Assembly (NCBI GenBank): GCA_010909165.1
Contig: VJWM01000387.1
Span: 1-24,296 of the forward strand
From: Anthoceros angustus
Taxonomy: Eukaryota; Streptophyta; Anthocerotopsida; Anthocerotales; Anthocerotaceae
Length of the DNA: 24,296 bases
Direction: 5' to 3'
The notes below the pieces were generated by a model. The model did no database searches. It was not told the DNA's origin and saw nothing but the letters and a program-made list of their open reading frames with translations. Numbering within the stretch: the stretch's first letter is position 1; each line of letters opens with the position of its first letter. Positions 1-9,743 of the stretch are shown one piece after another. The position numbers and the translations under genes are program-made.

Positions 1-880
1 GATTGGTAGTCTTCTGGCATCTGAGTTTTAAAGGTCTTTGGTCGTGGAATGTTTGCAAAATGCATGCAACTTGGACGATGTCTCCAAGCAAACGTATCTT
101 ATTCTAATCTTTAGTTCGCTTGGGAGCTCCAGATCTCTTTCGTAAGCAGCTCACGTCGCTCATCGATACGGTATACCTATTCTTGATTACAGTGTCCTGA
201 TACAGAGGAGATGGCGGATTTCTACGACTTTCTGGCCACTTGTTTCGCCGTAAACAGCGTTTTATTTGGTGCGGCGGCTACTATCGAAGCAATTTTATAT
301 TGTTTAGTGCAGATCAGTAGCCGCAGACAAGCTGCACCAGGAGCTGGCGAAGGAATTGACAAATCAGCTGCACCATCAGCTGGTGCTCGGAATTCGTTGG
401 GGGGCAAGCAGTCTAGTATGATGAATTTACATGGCTCCAGGCCCTGATTCAATTGCCAATCATGGTGGCTATGGTCCATTTGCCACTCATGCCTCGTCCC
501 CGGATTCCAGTGAGCGGATCATCAGGCTTGTTAGTTCAGGGGAACGCTATCTGAACAAGTTATCAATGTCGATCATGGCCGACATCAGGAGGCTCTTAAT
601 TGTTTGTACTGGATTCATCTGGATGATATCTTTAGATACAACTTCTATGCTACAACTTTCAAGTCAAGTCAAGAGCTCCTACCTCTTTCCTTTGCACCCT
701 GCAATAAGATTGAACTTCATTACCCTGAGACTTGATATACCGAATGACTGGACAAAAGCTTGTCTACATCTTTTATGCAGCAACATATTTTCAAGTGAAG
801 CAAGCCCTAGCTATCTCTTGCCTCCACTAGAAGTTATGATAAGATGTACTTTAGTCACTTTCACTCCGTCTCTTGGAACA
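1..880 (+). repeat. Copy A of dispersed ~850-bp duplicated unit
   Basis: This stretch aligns by eye along nearly its whole length with about 10020-10860. Shared landmarks in the same order include the string GGCATCT near the start, CTTGATTACAG before the ORF, ATCGAAGCAATT against GTCATTGAAGCAATT, CGCAGACAAGCTGCACCAG, ATGATGAATTT, TTCATCTGGATGATA and AAGATTGAACTT. Homology therefore spans the leader, the ORF, and several hundred bases 3' of it, probably 3' UTR. The left end of the unit may lie outside the window. The two copies are in direct orientation, about 10.0 kb apart, separated by repeats and a retroelement. Confidence 0.8.
211..447 (+). CDS. Small single-pass membrane protein, unknown function (copy A, 78 aa)
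   Basis: I do not recognise a family. The 78-residue ORF starts at an ATG in good context (GAGGAGATGGC) just after a conserved CTTGATTACAG that looks like a splice acceptor. Residues about 8-34 form one hydrophobic segment rich in A, V, L and F, followed by a basic stretch (SSRRQ) and a polar A/P/G/S tail ending in SMMNLHGSRP. A paralogous ORF at 10273-10431 shares the order: short N-terminus, hydrophobic segment, IEAIL, a basic RRQAAP and a G-rich stretch. That supports translation through about residue 48. In copy B the frame of the tail is broken, so the C-terminal 30 residues have less support. It could sit in an endomembrane, but that is inference from the hydrophobic stretch only. Confidence 0.5.
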   Translation: MADFYDFLATCFAVNSVLFGAAATIEAILYCLVQISSRRQAAPGAGEGIDKSAAPSAGARNSLGGKQSSMMNLHGSRP

Positions 881-889
881 TTATAAACT

Positions 890-1660
890 TTTTGGTTTAA
901 TCATTTTAATATTTTTCTTTATAGTGTAAATATTTCTAGGTGGCAATTCAAATTTACATGCACATACCAATCTTGGGCTTTAACGTTATTTAAATCTTGA
1001 TATTTAAAAATTAAATATTTAAACAAACACTAGTCTTTATTAATGTAGTCTTCAAAGTTTCATGTGTTCATAATTTTTATATAGTATTATAATATAATTT
1101 TTATATAATCTAATAATAAAATATTTTGATAAAATTATCCTACTTGTGATTATCATCTTTTTAACATTTTCAGACTATCATAGCTCAACATGATCGCACC
1201 CAACAAAGACCAAAAGGTTTGCACAAAATACCATAAAAGCTTGAGGCATCTCATCAAACTCTAAGGTAGCCACATGCATTTCAAATTAAAAGAAAGGTGT
1301 AGTAAGCATATAGAAATCCAAAGATTATTATAAACAATAAATATATAAATAGGTATAGGATAGATAAGTTATTTCATTTTATTTAACAACCATTTGAACA
1401 TAATTACAACCAACATTCGGTTGCAAATGGATTTTTGGTTTGACCAACCCAAGATCCTTCTTATGCACTTAAATGAGAAGCGTAGACCATTCTCATTCTA
1501 AACATCATCCCCAATAACCGTAAACAAAGAATTTGTGTATTCTATAGATCAGATAAAATGTAATTATCATATTTTTTATAAAAATAATCGATGTAATAGT
1601 TTAGTAAATATAGATATTAGATCAGAATTTAGATGAGATAGATTTAGACTGAGACGGGAG
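890..1660. other. AT-rich intergenic DNA, no gene seen
   Basis: Dense in A/T with frequent stops in all frames. I see no coding signal, clear repeat array or RNA gene here. Confidence 0.6.
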
Positions 1661-1707
1661 GATTCATAATGTTTGGCTCCCTTTCATCGGCAAGCTGTGT
1701 ATGTGAT

Positions 1708-2010
1708 AGCCATTTGTGTTGCTCTCGTCTTCATTTGTGTTGTTCTTTGGCTCTATTTGTGTTGTTCTAGTCTCCATTGTGGCTCTATTTGTGTTAATTC
1801 AGTCTCCATTGTGTTGCTCGACGGGTCAATTTGTGTTGTTCCTAATGTCCATTTGTGTTGTTCTCATTTCTATTTGTATTTTTCTCCATGGTGTTGCTGA
1901 ATGAGTCTATTTGTGTTGTTCCTAATGTCCATTTGTATTGTTCTCGTCTCCATTTGCTCGATGTGTCCGCTTTGTATTGCTCCTTTATCTCTATTTGTGT
2001 TGTTTGGTCA
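1708..2010 (+). repeat. Degenerate ~21-22-bp minisatellite (ATTTGTGTTGTTC core)
   Basis: The core ATTTGTGTTGTTC and close variants recur at least nine times (near 1711, 1732, 1753, 1786, 1828, 1850, 1870, 1906 and 1931). They alternate with CTCGTCTCC or CTAATGTCC spacers. Spacing is irregular, about 20-30 bp. The overlapping Cys/Val/Leu-rich ORFs (1673-1900, 1716-1904) look like by-products of the repeat. Confidence 0.7.
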
Positions 2011-2052
2011 CCCGTCCTCACTTATGTGGAACCTGTTTTTATCTACTTTGTT

Positions 2053-2208
2053 GTAAAATCTCAAATGTTATGTGCCTCATTGGCAAGCTCTGTAAAACCT
2101 CAAATGTTATGTGCCTCACGTGCAAGGTCTGTAAAATCTCAAATGTTATATGCCTCACCAGCAAGCTCTGTAAAATCTCAAATGTTATGTGCCTCACCGG
2201 CAAGCTCT
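2053..2208 (+). repeat. Four tandem 39-bp units
   Basis: Units begin at 2053, 2092, 2131 and 2170, each starting GTAAAA and ending GCAAGCTCT or GCAAGGTCT, with ATGTTAT in the middle. The period is exactly 39 bp, a multiple of three, so all frames stay open across the units. On the plus strand one frame (ORF 1855-2220) reads a 13-residue repeat resembling VKSQMLCASPASS four times; the minus strand is open too. No start, domain or neighbouring exon supports a real protein. Confidence 0.9.
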
Positions 2209-2209
2209 C

Positions 2210-2525
2210 CTTCGTACTAATCAATCTAGTGTGGTTCCCATTTGTCTACGTTGTTCAATTTGTTTGTACGTTGAACAACGATTTGTGTGAGGAACCTGGC
2301 TCTAGGTTCGCGCGCTTTGACCAACTATAACTCTATGTATACCATATATATGGCATATAGTCCACAATGATGATTAAAATGATTCCCTCTGCAGCTTTTG
2401 CCGCGTATTTGCTCAAAAGAAAATGCTGCTGACATGCCTCCTCCGGCTGGTGTGTGTGACCTCATGAATTTCGTGGATGCTGACGTGGCCGCATGTGCCC
2501 ATCTGCGTGGTATTTGGAATAAGAC
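2210..2525. other. Unassigned spacer
   Basis: Between the 39-bp array and the retroelement 3' LTR. It contains a palindromic AT string (ACCATATATATGGCATATAG) around 2340. I recognise no gene. Confidence 0.4.
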
Positions 2526-2750
2526 CTCACCGCTGATCGCCTCGGAGGCTTGAGCCAGATTCGATTGGAGGAAATTTTGGGCCTTCCTGATGTCTCTCTT
2601 ACCCGATCCGCTCAGTTAAGAATACCGTCCCCGCCGCTGCTGCGACGGGTTCAACTAACTATACATGTGACGGGCTCAACTAACTATGCCCGCATTTATA
2701 CTGAATTATCCCGGTATTTATTCCGGTATTTATTCCGGTATTTATCCCAG
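2526..2750 (-). repeat. 3' LTR of the Ty3/gypsy element (shortened)
   Basis: It aligns with 7915-8130. Shared strings include GAGGCTTGAGCCAG, TCGATTGGAGGAAATT, GATGTCTCT, two GACGGG(T/C)TCAACTAACTAT units (2644 and 2669) and GCCCGCATTTATACTGAATT. A TATA-like ATTTATA lies at 2694-2700 (TATAAAT on the minus strand). The portion matching 8131-8224 of the other LTR is absent. A 12-bp unit GGTATTTATTCC is repeated about three times at 2713-2748 where the other LTR has one copy. The outer left end near 2526 is blurred by divergence. Confidence 0.75.
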
Positions 2751-2957
2751 ATGGTCTTCCGCCCGGAAACGGACGGGGTGATTGAGGTGAGTGTGGTGCG
2801 GAGAAGGCTTGGGAGATCGGACAAGGGACGCAGGATCGAGGTTTATACGCCGGCCCTACCGGAGAGCTGGAAATCAGGATGCCCGGGTGTTGGAGGAGGG
2901 TAAGAGAGGTTGGGATCAGAGGCGACTCGCGTGATGGACGGAGGGCTGGGGTTGGGC

Positions 2958-4260
2958 CTACGCGGCCGGGGTTGGGGTCCCCCGGCGATGGAGGCCGGGT
3001 TCTCGAACATGCGATTGGCCGTGGAGCGGGGTCCGAACCCGGGAGGTATTGAGATGTGTACTGCTGGACAGAGGCGATGGGCCTGGTACGGGTGTCTTAG
3101 CTCGCTGCGATGGGCTGGAGACTAGGACGCTGGGCTGTGGCGATGGGCCGGAGCAAGCAAGCGATGGGCTTGATGGAGGAGGCGAGGGGCCTGACGTGTT
3201 TGGGTGGGGACTGGACGGGTCTGGGAGTAGGGTTGGTGTGCACGAGGGGAGGGAGGAAGGGCGAGAGATGACGGGTTTCAACATAGAGACATAGAAAGTG
3301 ACAGGCGCCAACCAAATAGGAGGAGATCAAGCCGGTAGGCGACGGGATCTGTCTGAAATTCAAGGGTCCAGCAAAGACAATTTGTCTTTTGTCCGGATGA
3401 GGTCAGTACTGCTTTTGAGCTTGAGTGGACCACCATGTCCCAAGTTGTAGACGACGCCTCCCGCGGCCGATTTGCGTAGTTTCGTAACGGTCTTGGGCTG
3501 CAAGGAGTTTCGCTGGCAAGCTTAACTTCCCGAAATATGTCTTCTCATTGCCTCGGCCTCTTCCACTTATCCTTCCGGGAAGGCCGAGACCGGGTGGGGG
3601 GGATTTTCCAGACAGAGCTTGTAAGGACGACTGCAGATGCTTGGATGTGTTGTAGGCAAACTCGAGTAACGGTAAGAGGTCTTCCCTTGTTTCTCATGGG
3701 TAAAGTGGCAAAGCATGTCTCGAGTACTGGTTTTGTTTCTGCTTTGGCCGCCGGGTGACAAGTAGATGACATATGCTGCTCCATACCGAGAGTCTCCGTG
3801 AAGGTTCTCCAGAACCCAGAGGTAAACTTCACATCTCTGTCGGAGACAATGTTTTCTGGGGTTCCGTGAAGACGGAAAATTTCCTTGACGAACAGGTGGG
3901 CTAATTTTTGTGCGGTGATGGTAGACTGGACGGGGACGAAGCGGCAGGTTTTTGTGAGGCGGTCCATCACGACCCAGATACTATCACGACCTGACTTGGA
4001 GCGAGGTAAGTGAGTGATGAAATCCATGGAAATGGAGCCGAACCGCCACTGGAATTGCTTAGAAGGCCAAATTGTTTCCGTGTTCGCTTGCTTGTTGGAT
4101 CGATGTGAGCGGACCCACTCAATACAGCGGAGTCCCAATGGAAGTGTTCCTTGACTCTAGCAAGTTTTATCGATGCCTAGGTGGCTGGGGTGTCATGAAG
4201 GTCATGGAGAATAGCTTTTGACATGTTGGAGTTGGTCCGGGATGACAAGCCTACCTTTCA
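2958..4260 (-). pseudogene. Integrase region of Ty3/gypsy pol, frameshifted
   Basis: Integrase inserts the cDNA into the host genome. The upstream end (about 4140-4260) has a remnant of the HHCC zinc-binding region (LVIPDQLQH, then GIDKT). ORF 4138-3545 holds the core with SMDFITHLPRSKSGRDSIWV (first catalytic Asp) and ENIVSDRDVKFTSGFW (second Asp). After SSTCHP the reading frame is lost, so the downstream segment with the catalytic Glu is scattered over three frames at about 3550-3760. The C-terminal region continues at 3370-3535 (AAQDRYE, LQLGTWW) and ends with a recognisable FYVSMLKPV in ORF 3311-2958, followed by a Pro/Ser-rich tail. At least three frameshifts make this piece inactive as it stands. 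Confidence 0.8.
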
Positions 4261-4379
4261 GTATGCGTGCCTTTGATCGAGTAGAGTTGGGTGAGGGCGT
4301 GGGTTGACCTAGCTTGGCATCCGTGAGCGTGTCGTTGTGGAGAGATGGTGGTCATGGGGACTAACGATTGTGTCGAGTT

Positions 4380-4930
4380 GGGACATAAGTGCACAAGCTC
4401 GCCGGCTGAGGGCATCCGCGACTGTATTTGAAGCTCCAAAGACATACTTAATATCAAACTTGAAGTCCGCTGTACTCACCACCTTTGCCGGATTCTGTGT
4501 TTGGTTGAGTGAAGAAATACTGAAGTGAATGGTGATCTGTGTTGCAGGTGAACGGTTGCCCTAATAGGTGTCTCCATACCCGAGAGCGTGAACTATGGCC
4601 AGCATTTCTTTGTGAACGGATAGTTGTCGAGCACCTTGTAGTTTTTGATTCATATGCAATCACGCCATGTTGTGTTAGCACCATAGCAAAGTCGATGCAT
4701 CGGTGTGTACTAGGGAGCTTGGGGATCAGACGGCTAGGACCGGAGCACCAAGGGACCGCTTAGGGTTTGGAACGCTTGACGTAGGGAGAGTTGGAGGGGT
4801 TGATTGACTACGAGGGCAGGAGGGGAAAGCCATCTTCGAAATCTTTGATAAACGGCGATAGAAACTGCGAGGCCAAGGAAACCTCTCGCTGGTCTTGAGG
4901 TAAAGGCCACTCCAATGACCTTGATTTTCT
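4380..4930 (-). pseudogene. RT connection and RNase H region of Ty3/gypsy pol, frameshifted
   Basis: RNase H degrades the RNA strand of the RNA-DNA hybrid during reverse transcription. Minus-strand pieces read VDPRK and GFLGLA (4790-4930, the RT-to-RNase H connection), AFQTLSGPLVLRS, then VLTQHGVIAYESKT (4684 downward) and RVWRHLLGQPFTCNTDHHSL, and in another frame DFKFDIKYVFGASNTVADAL (about 4390-4465). The last is the usual RNase H end of plant Ty3/gypsy elements. In-frame stops lie between 4740 and 4690, and the frame changes at least three times. Confidence 0.8.
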
Positions 4931-5654
4931 AGGGTCTACGTGGATGCCTGGCAGGGATATGACCTAGATACTCACACTCAGGTTGCATGAAGACGCACTT
5001 GCTACGGTTGGCTAGGAGTTGGTGTTTCCGGAGTAAGGTGAAGACTTCTCTAACAAGTTTGTAGTGTGTTTCTACATCCTCAGAGTAGATGAGAATATCA
5101 TCTAAAAATACGTCCACTCCTCTTCCCAACAGGGGACGGAGGACTTCTTGCATCAGACACTGGAAGGTGGCGGGGGTGTTGGTAAGACCAAACGGCATGA
5201 CAACAAATTCAAAATGACCATGACGGGTACGCGCTTTGTACTTTGCCACCTTCGTGGATACGATTCCGATGGAAGCCCCGACCTTAAGTCGATTTTTTGT
5301 GAGCAGCGTGGAGCCGTGGAGTTGATCTAGGATGTCGTCAATCCGCGGCATTTGGTAAACATTTTGTACTGTTGCTCTGTTCAGCCTACGATAGTCGATG
5401 CAGAGTCGCCATGCTCCATCTGGTTTTGCGACCAGTAAAACGGGTGCACCAAAGGGTGAGACAGAGGGTCTCACAAACCCACTGGCCAGGAACTCATCCA
5501 CTTGTCGTTTGATTTCCTCGCTCTCTGTTGCTGATGCTCTGTATGGAGGCATATTGACTGGTGTATGTCCGGGTAGGTCGATGCGGTGGTCGACGCTTCT
5601 CCTAGATGGTAGGTCCGTAGGTGTTTTGAAGATGTCTACGAACTCCTTCAACAT
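4929..5654 (-). pseudogene. Reverse transcriptase domain of Ty3/gypsy pol
   Basis: This 241-residue ORF is the longest intact pol piece. It contains in order EFVDIFKTPTDLP, VDHRIDLPG, ASGFVRPSVSPFGAPVLLVA (fingers), DGAWRLCIDYRRLNRATV, FEFVVMPFGLTNTPATFQ and the catalytic VFLDDILIYS (FLDD in place of the common YLDD), then ECEYLGH. The block between LDQLHG and RTRHGHFEF, where the family has a catalytic Asp in a SKIDLRSGYHQI-like motif, reads TKNRLKVGASIG. This suggests two compensating indels and loss of that Asp. The ORF ends early at 4929 through a frameshift into the connection region. Confidence 0.88.
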
Positions 5655-5764
5655 CCGCCGTACTGTGGGAGCATGTCTTCTACTTCTTAGCGCCTAGACT
5701 GCCGTGCCTCCTAGTGGCATCACTCTGCTTGAGTCTGGCTATACATGAATTGCCCGTGTGGCTT

Positions 5765-6200
5765 TATTCAAAGAGACGATAGAGGTGCTTGTCGAATGTA
5801 TTTCTCCTGCATTACAACCGACGATCTCCTACGGACAAGGTAACTACATTTGTATTCCAAATCAATATCTAAGTTGTTGGAATGCGCCAACTGTGGCTTA
5901 CCGATAATGATGTCATGGCATAGGTTCGCATGACCGTGAGTTTCATGATTTCGGTATCCACCAGGAAGGTGAGCATGGCTTCTACCCATTGCTCTCGGCT
6001 GGTTTCTCTCTCATTGAGTGACCACCGATAGTTGTCCCCACTGGATCTTCGTGCCCGCCTCCCCACCGACCTTGAGATGTAGTGATGACTCGCCTCCCGA
6101 GTCCAACAATCCTGCAAGTAGCCCTTCTACTCCCATGAGGAGCTTGATGGGAACATGGTTGTTGCTAGTGAGAGAGTCAAGAGTACCTCCATGGCACACG
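5765..6200 (-). pseudogene. Aspartic protease region of Ty3/gypsy pol, frameshifted
   Basis: The retroviral-type aspartic protease cleaves the polyprotein. One frame (6199-6011) reads KLLMGVEGLLAGLLDSGGES with the active-site DSG and ends EAGTKIQWGQLSV. The stretch between (SHHYISRSVG) is in the frame of ORF 6117-5869, so single-base shifts flank the active site. Downstream, VDTEIMKLTVMRTYAMTSL and DIIIGKPQLAHSNNLDIDLE (5989-5768) match the usual protease-to-RT linker of plant Ty3/gypsy elements. Confidence 0.7.
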
Positions 6201-6535
6201 CAGCCTAGCTCGATGGTTCCTTCTAACTCACCGAGTGAGCCCGTTTTGCGGTGCTCACCGTGGTTTCACGGACTTGGCCTCTCAACCAGTCGTGAAGTCA
6301 CGATGAGGGCGCTGAGAACCGTGGTCTCAAGTGTGAAACACAAGTGCTTGTCCATGTATTGCTTACGTCTCTTCAATACTTTGAACATCACCTTCTTGTC
6401 GGAAGCATGTGCGCTTTGTTCCACTTGGTTGTGTTCAAATACTTGTATTTGTTGACCGTAATTCCTTGCACTTTCATTGCCTCCACCGGTGTGGGGTTCG
6501 CTTGGTAGACGTCCGCATCTCGCCGAGGCCATCGA

Positions 6536-7778
6536 TTAATTTCTCGCCGTCAAGACGTGGCATATCGAGGGTAAGCGCGTAAATCGGCCGTAATAATCTT
6601 GAATGGTACCTTGTTGGGAGATAGTCCAAACTCTTAATATAGGTCTTTCCGATGGTTGATGGGTAGGAATTGTTCTAGAAACTGTTGTCTGAACAGGGTC
6701 CACGAGTGGATGGGTTCCTCCATCCCGAGTTCCACCTGCCGTTCTCTCTGCCGCCACCATCGATATGCATACCCCTCGAAAGACATGGTGCAAAACTGAA
6801 TTTTCTGATGGTCGTCTTTCTCACTGACTGCCAGGTATCTTTCCATCTTATCGACCCAATCATAGACGGCTTGTGCGTCCTTCATAGTCCCGTCAAAGGT
6901 GGATGTTTTAATCTTCCTCTGCAGATCTCGATCCAACTGGGCACGGGACTTGAATGGGAGTTCACCTTCCTCTCCTCGTTGGTAAGCTTCATCTTTACCT
7001 CGTTGTGACTCCCAGTTTTCGTAACGCATGAGTTGTAACCTTCTTGCCAACGCCTTGATCTCTTGGTTATCCTTCTCTCCAGGTAACAACTCGACCAAAA
7101 GCTTCTTCAACGCTTCATCACTGCCTTGCCCAGACCGGTCATGAGTGGCCGCAGGTGTACCGGGTCTTGGCCGCTTTTCTTCGCTCTCATTAGACCTTCT
7201 GGTGTGAAGGTGAGCGGGTGTGGAGTGTTGTTCACCGTCGGGCATGGATGACGTTGGGTGACGGTGGATGTTGGGGTGAGTTGCCCCAGTAGACGCTCCA
7301 ACCGACGCCCAGCGGCCTCGGGTTTTCCTCCAGTTCGCTTCTACTCGACCGACGCTTCCACCTCTCTCAATTGTTTGCCTTGTGTTTCTAGACTTCGAGA
7401 TTTCTTCAGGATCACCACGACGGTGCGTTCCTCGCAGCAACAAGTTGGGTTGCGCCTTCCTGCCCGGAGACGCCTTTTCACGTCACCGCTCCATCTCTCT
7501 CCGATGTAGGATCCGGATGCTTCCTCGGGCCGGCCACACGCTGAGGTGTTCGGTCGCGTAGTCCACGACTTCCGACGACGTATCCCTCCCGACTCGCACC
7601 CAGCAGCAATCCTAACTCGCTTGTTCTTGGCCAACAATTTCTCCCTCGCGCCTCCGACCGCCTCCCGCAGTTCTGCCCCAAGATCTCGGTGATATCGAGA
7701 GGCGCCTCCATGGACTGCGGTCGCGTGCGGCTCTCCTCCGGACCCGGTCACCAATCCCTTCCAGCGGCCGTTCTTCAT
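6536..7778 (-). pseudogene. Gag of Ty3/gypsy element, frameshifted
   Basis: Gag forms the virus-like particle that packages element RNA. The likely start is ATG at 7778, about 120 nt inside the primer site. The first frame runs to 7341 (ending KQLREVEASVE). The second, ORF 7443-6634, holds the capsid-like retrotransposon gag core: IKTSTFDGTMKDAQAVYDWV, KMERYLAV, KIQFCTMSFEGYAYRWW, and SWTLFRQQFLEQFLP. The last part (TISQQGTIQDYYGRFTRLPS) is in a third frame to 6536. A highly charged stretch at about 7120-7000 precedes the core. I do not see a clear CCHC zinc knuckle between gag and protease. Confidence 0.8.
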
Positions 7779-7899
7779 CGCTCCCGCCGGACCCTACGCG
7801 ATTGACTTCCGAGATTGGAACGCAATCGCTCATGGATTTCTCTGGCCCTGAATCCCCGGCCCAACCGCTGGTAATCCGCCTCAAATGTGGATCGTGAGA

Positions 7900-7912
7900 G
7901 GCTCTGATACCA
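7900..7912 (-). other. Primer-binding site, initiator tRNA-Met
   Basis: On the minus strand the sequence reads TGGTATCAGAGCC, 13 bases matching the primer site complementary to the 3' end of plant initiator tRNA-Met. It starts two bases inside the 5' LTR end (CTGTGACA then TT). This fixes the orientation of the element and the inner end of the LTR. Confidence 0.9.
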
Positions 7913-7914
7913 AA

Positions 7915-8224
7915 TGTCACAGATCAGCTCTGTGAGGCTTGAGCCAGGACTCGATTGGAGGAAATTGGCTGCTTGTTCAGTCTTCCGGATGTCTCTTGTA
8001 CCCGGTCTGTTCAGGCCAAGAACAGCCGCGTCCGGCCGTTGCTGCGGACGGGTTCAACTAACTATACCTGTGGACGGGCTCAACTAACTATGCCCGCATT
8101 TATACTGAATTATCCCGGTATTTATTCCGGGATAATACCTAAACCGGAATTAACCTAGCTACCTGAACTAGCTGGGGAATGACTGTGTTCACACTTGTGT
8201 CGTGGGGTTGTCACGGCTGTGACA
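7915..8224 (-). repeat. 5' LTR of the Ty3/gypsy element
   Basis: The inner end is set by the primer site. The LTR starts TGTCACAG (7915) and a matching CTGTGACA ends at 8224, giving 310 bp with 8-bp inverted termini. Only 7915 to about 8130 aligns with the other LTR, so the outer end at 8224 is inferred from the TG...CA termini. Inside are two GACGGG(T/C)TCAACTAACTAT units 26 bp apart (8047, 8073). Confidence 0.75.
8098..8104 (-). promoter_or_regulatory. Possible TATA box in the LTR
   Basis: TATAAAT on the minus strand, conserved in the other LTR at 2694-2700. Position in the LTR suits U3, with transcription running leftward into gag. Confidence 0.4.
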
Positions 8225-9660
8225 TCACCAACCTGCAAGTCTTTCCACATCTCATAGATGTCGTGGATTCCGAACCTCCACAGCTGTATTTCACAGGCAC
8301 ATGAAGCAACTTTTCCAGCAGTAGCAGTGCAACTGTGTGTTGTGCTACTATGTAACTGAAAGTATCTGCTACCAAGTCGCTAGTCTGTGGAAGGTGAAAT
8401 GGTTACCGACTTGTGCTCGTTGATTTGTTGCAGTAGAACACTACATACGTTCAGAACCAAGCACCTGACTTGTACTGCACCTTGTACATAGGAGTGCTGC
8501 CGGCTGATGAGTTTTAGGGCCTAGCACTCTGCGATGTTCTGCAGTTGCTTCAGCACATGGTGACATTTGTGATAAAGGGTGGTGGTGTCTGTCCGTTATG
8601 TCTGGTCAGTGATGTCTGTCATCTGTTTGTTAGTTGCCATCCCGCCTGCTGCAGTCGAACTCTGTTGTAATTCCTTCCATTTGGGCAAGCAACCATGGCC
8701 AGATGTTTGTCAACTTGTGCCCCCGAGTTCCTGGAGTCCTGGACTGTTCAAAGTGTGCCAGTTGCTTCAATTCAGCAACATGTTCGATTCCCACACTTTG
8801 TTGAAGCATCAACAATGCTTCGGTCTTGGAGCTGCATCTTGGAGCTGAGATAGTCTCCTGTGCAGAACAGGTACAGTAGAAGCCCTGGTTTTGGGGAGAT
8901 AGCGTATGCTGCAATTGTGGCAAAAACTTCATGTTCCCTCGGAGGCTGATGGACATGTTGGTCCCATGAAGCTTGCCGAAGCGACATGAGGCTGTGGTGT
9001 AGTAATGCGTTAGCAGCCTCTGACGATGATCCTGAGGAGGAACCTCTGAGACGGCTACCAGGATTGTTAGGCTAAGCGCGGAGTCCGCGAAGTCGTTTTG
9101 CATGCCATTAGCGAGACAAGAAGATGAGTTGAATCGTGCGCGAGGTAATGACGATCTCGAACCCTATGCAAGCGGTGCAAAGGAAATCACTTCATGTCGG
9201 AAGCATCCGCTGCTGGTTCCAATCTCAGCTGGTTCGGAAGAGTTGCAGTAAAAGCACTCTGAATGTGCCTGCATTGTTCATTGGCCGGTTCAGCCGGAAG
9301 GCAGGGTTCTGTTGTCCCTGTGAGCCCGCCCACGCTCGACTGAACTCTGATAGATCTGCAGAGTTCAGTCCCACGAATCTGGGGCAGATCTTTACCCCCG
9401 CTCGCCAAATGGTGCACTGACAAAATGTGGGCTCTGAAAGCTTCAGAAGCTGAAATTGCTGGGAACGAATTAGTTGGTCGACCCCAAACTGCCTCTGCGC
9501 GCTTCCGTGGCTCTGGATCACCGCTACCACAGTGAGTGAAAACAGTGTGGACAGTTGGAGATTCTTCTGGAGCTCTACTCCATGGCATGCCAAGGTCCGG
9601 GGGTCCATCCGCATGCCTCCCTATGTTTTCTTCGTCTTCTTCTTGTTCTAATACCGTGAC
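8225..9660. other. No recognised gene; two unsupported ORFs
   Basis: GC content is moderate, unlike the AT-rich spacers, so this could hold exons or an old transposon. The longest ORFs are on the minus strand: 9103-8630 (157 aa, with Cys and Gln scattered, no domain I recognise) and two overlapping frames at 9614-9187 (129 and 133 aa). Neither has a recognisable motif. I would not call them genes without transcript support. Confidence 0.4.
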
Positions 9661-9737
9661 GAGTTGAACACGAGGGAACTCAAGGGTTCAACAGGGACGT
9701 TTGATCCGGCCGTTAGGTCTTACGAAATACGATACGT

Positions 9738-9743
9738 TATAAA
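9738..9743 (+). promoter_or_regulatory. Possible TATA box of small-protein gene copy B
   Basis: TATAAA inside CGTTATAAAGCGG, about 230 bases before a consensus splice donor and 535 bases before the copy B ATG. Distance and context fit a promoter with a short 5' UTR exon, but nothing else confirms it. Confidence 0.3.

Larger units (their letters stand above)
2526..8224 (-). mobile_element. Ty3/gypsy LTR retrotransposon, decayed, about 5.7 kb
   Basis: Read on the minus strand the order is 5' LTR, tRNA-Met primer site, gag, aspartic protease, reverse transcriptase, RNase H, integrase with a C-terminal tail, then 3' LTR. Integrase after RNase H is the diagnostic Ty3/gypsy order (copia has integrase before RT). 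Every coding domain is split by frameshifts, and the first RT catalytic aspartate region is degenerate, so this copy is not autonomous. No convincing target-site duplication is visible; the left LTR is diverged and its inner end is missing. Confidence 0.88.

Noticed and set aside
222-479. 85-aa minus-strand ORF opposite copy A
   Set aside because: Antisense shadow of the conserved plus-strand ORF, with no independent support.
431-886. 151-aa plus-strand ORF after copy A
   Set aside because: In copy B the same frame closes within about 30 codons although the DNA is homologous, so it is more likely 3' UTR.
2055-2208. CRISPR array
   Set aside because: The 39-bp units are contiguous, with no unique spacers, in a plant context.
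1673-2330. Cys/Val/Leu-rich ORFs over the minisatellites
   Set aside because: Composition is a by-product of the repeats; no start context, domain or flanking exon supports translation.
2550-3294. Plus-strand ORFs (117, 71 and 81 aa) in the left end of the retroelement
   Set aside because: They overlap the LTR and the antisense of the integrase tail, which has recognisable motifs on the minus strand.
6018-6455. 145-aa plus-strand ORF
   Set aside because: Antisense to the protease region, where the DSG motif identifies the coding strand.
8225-8229. Target-site duplication of the retroelement
   Set aside because: TCACC follows the right LTR, but the base run left of the 3' LTR cannot be matched with confidence because that end is eroded.
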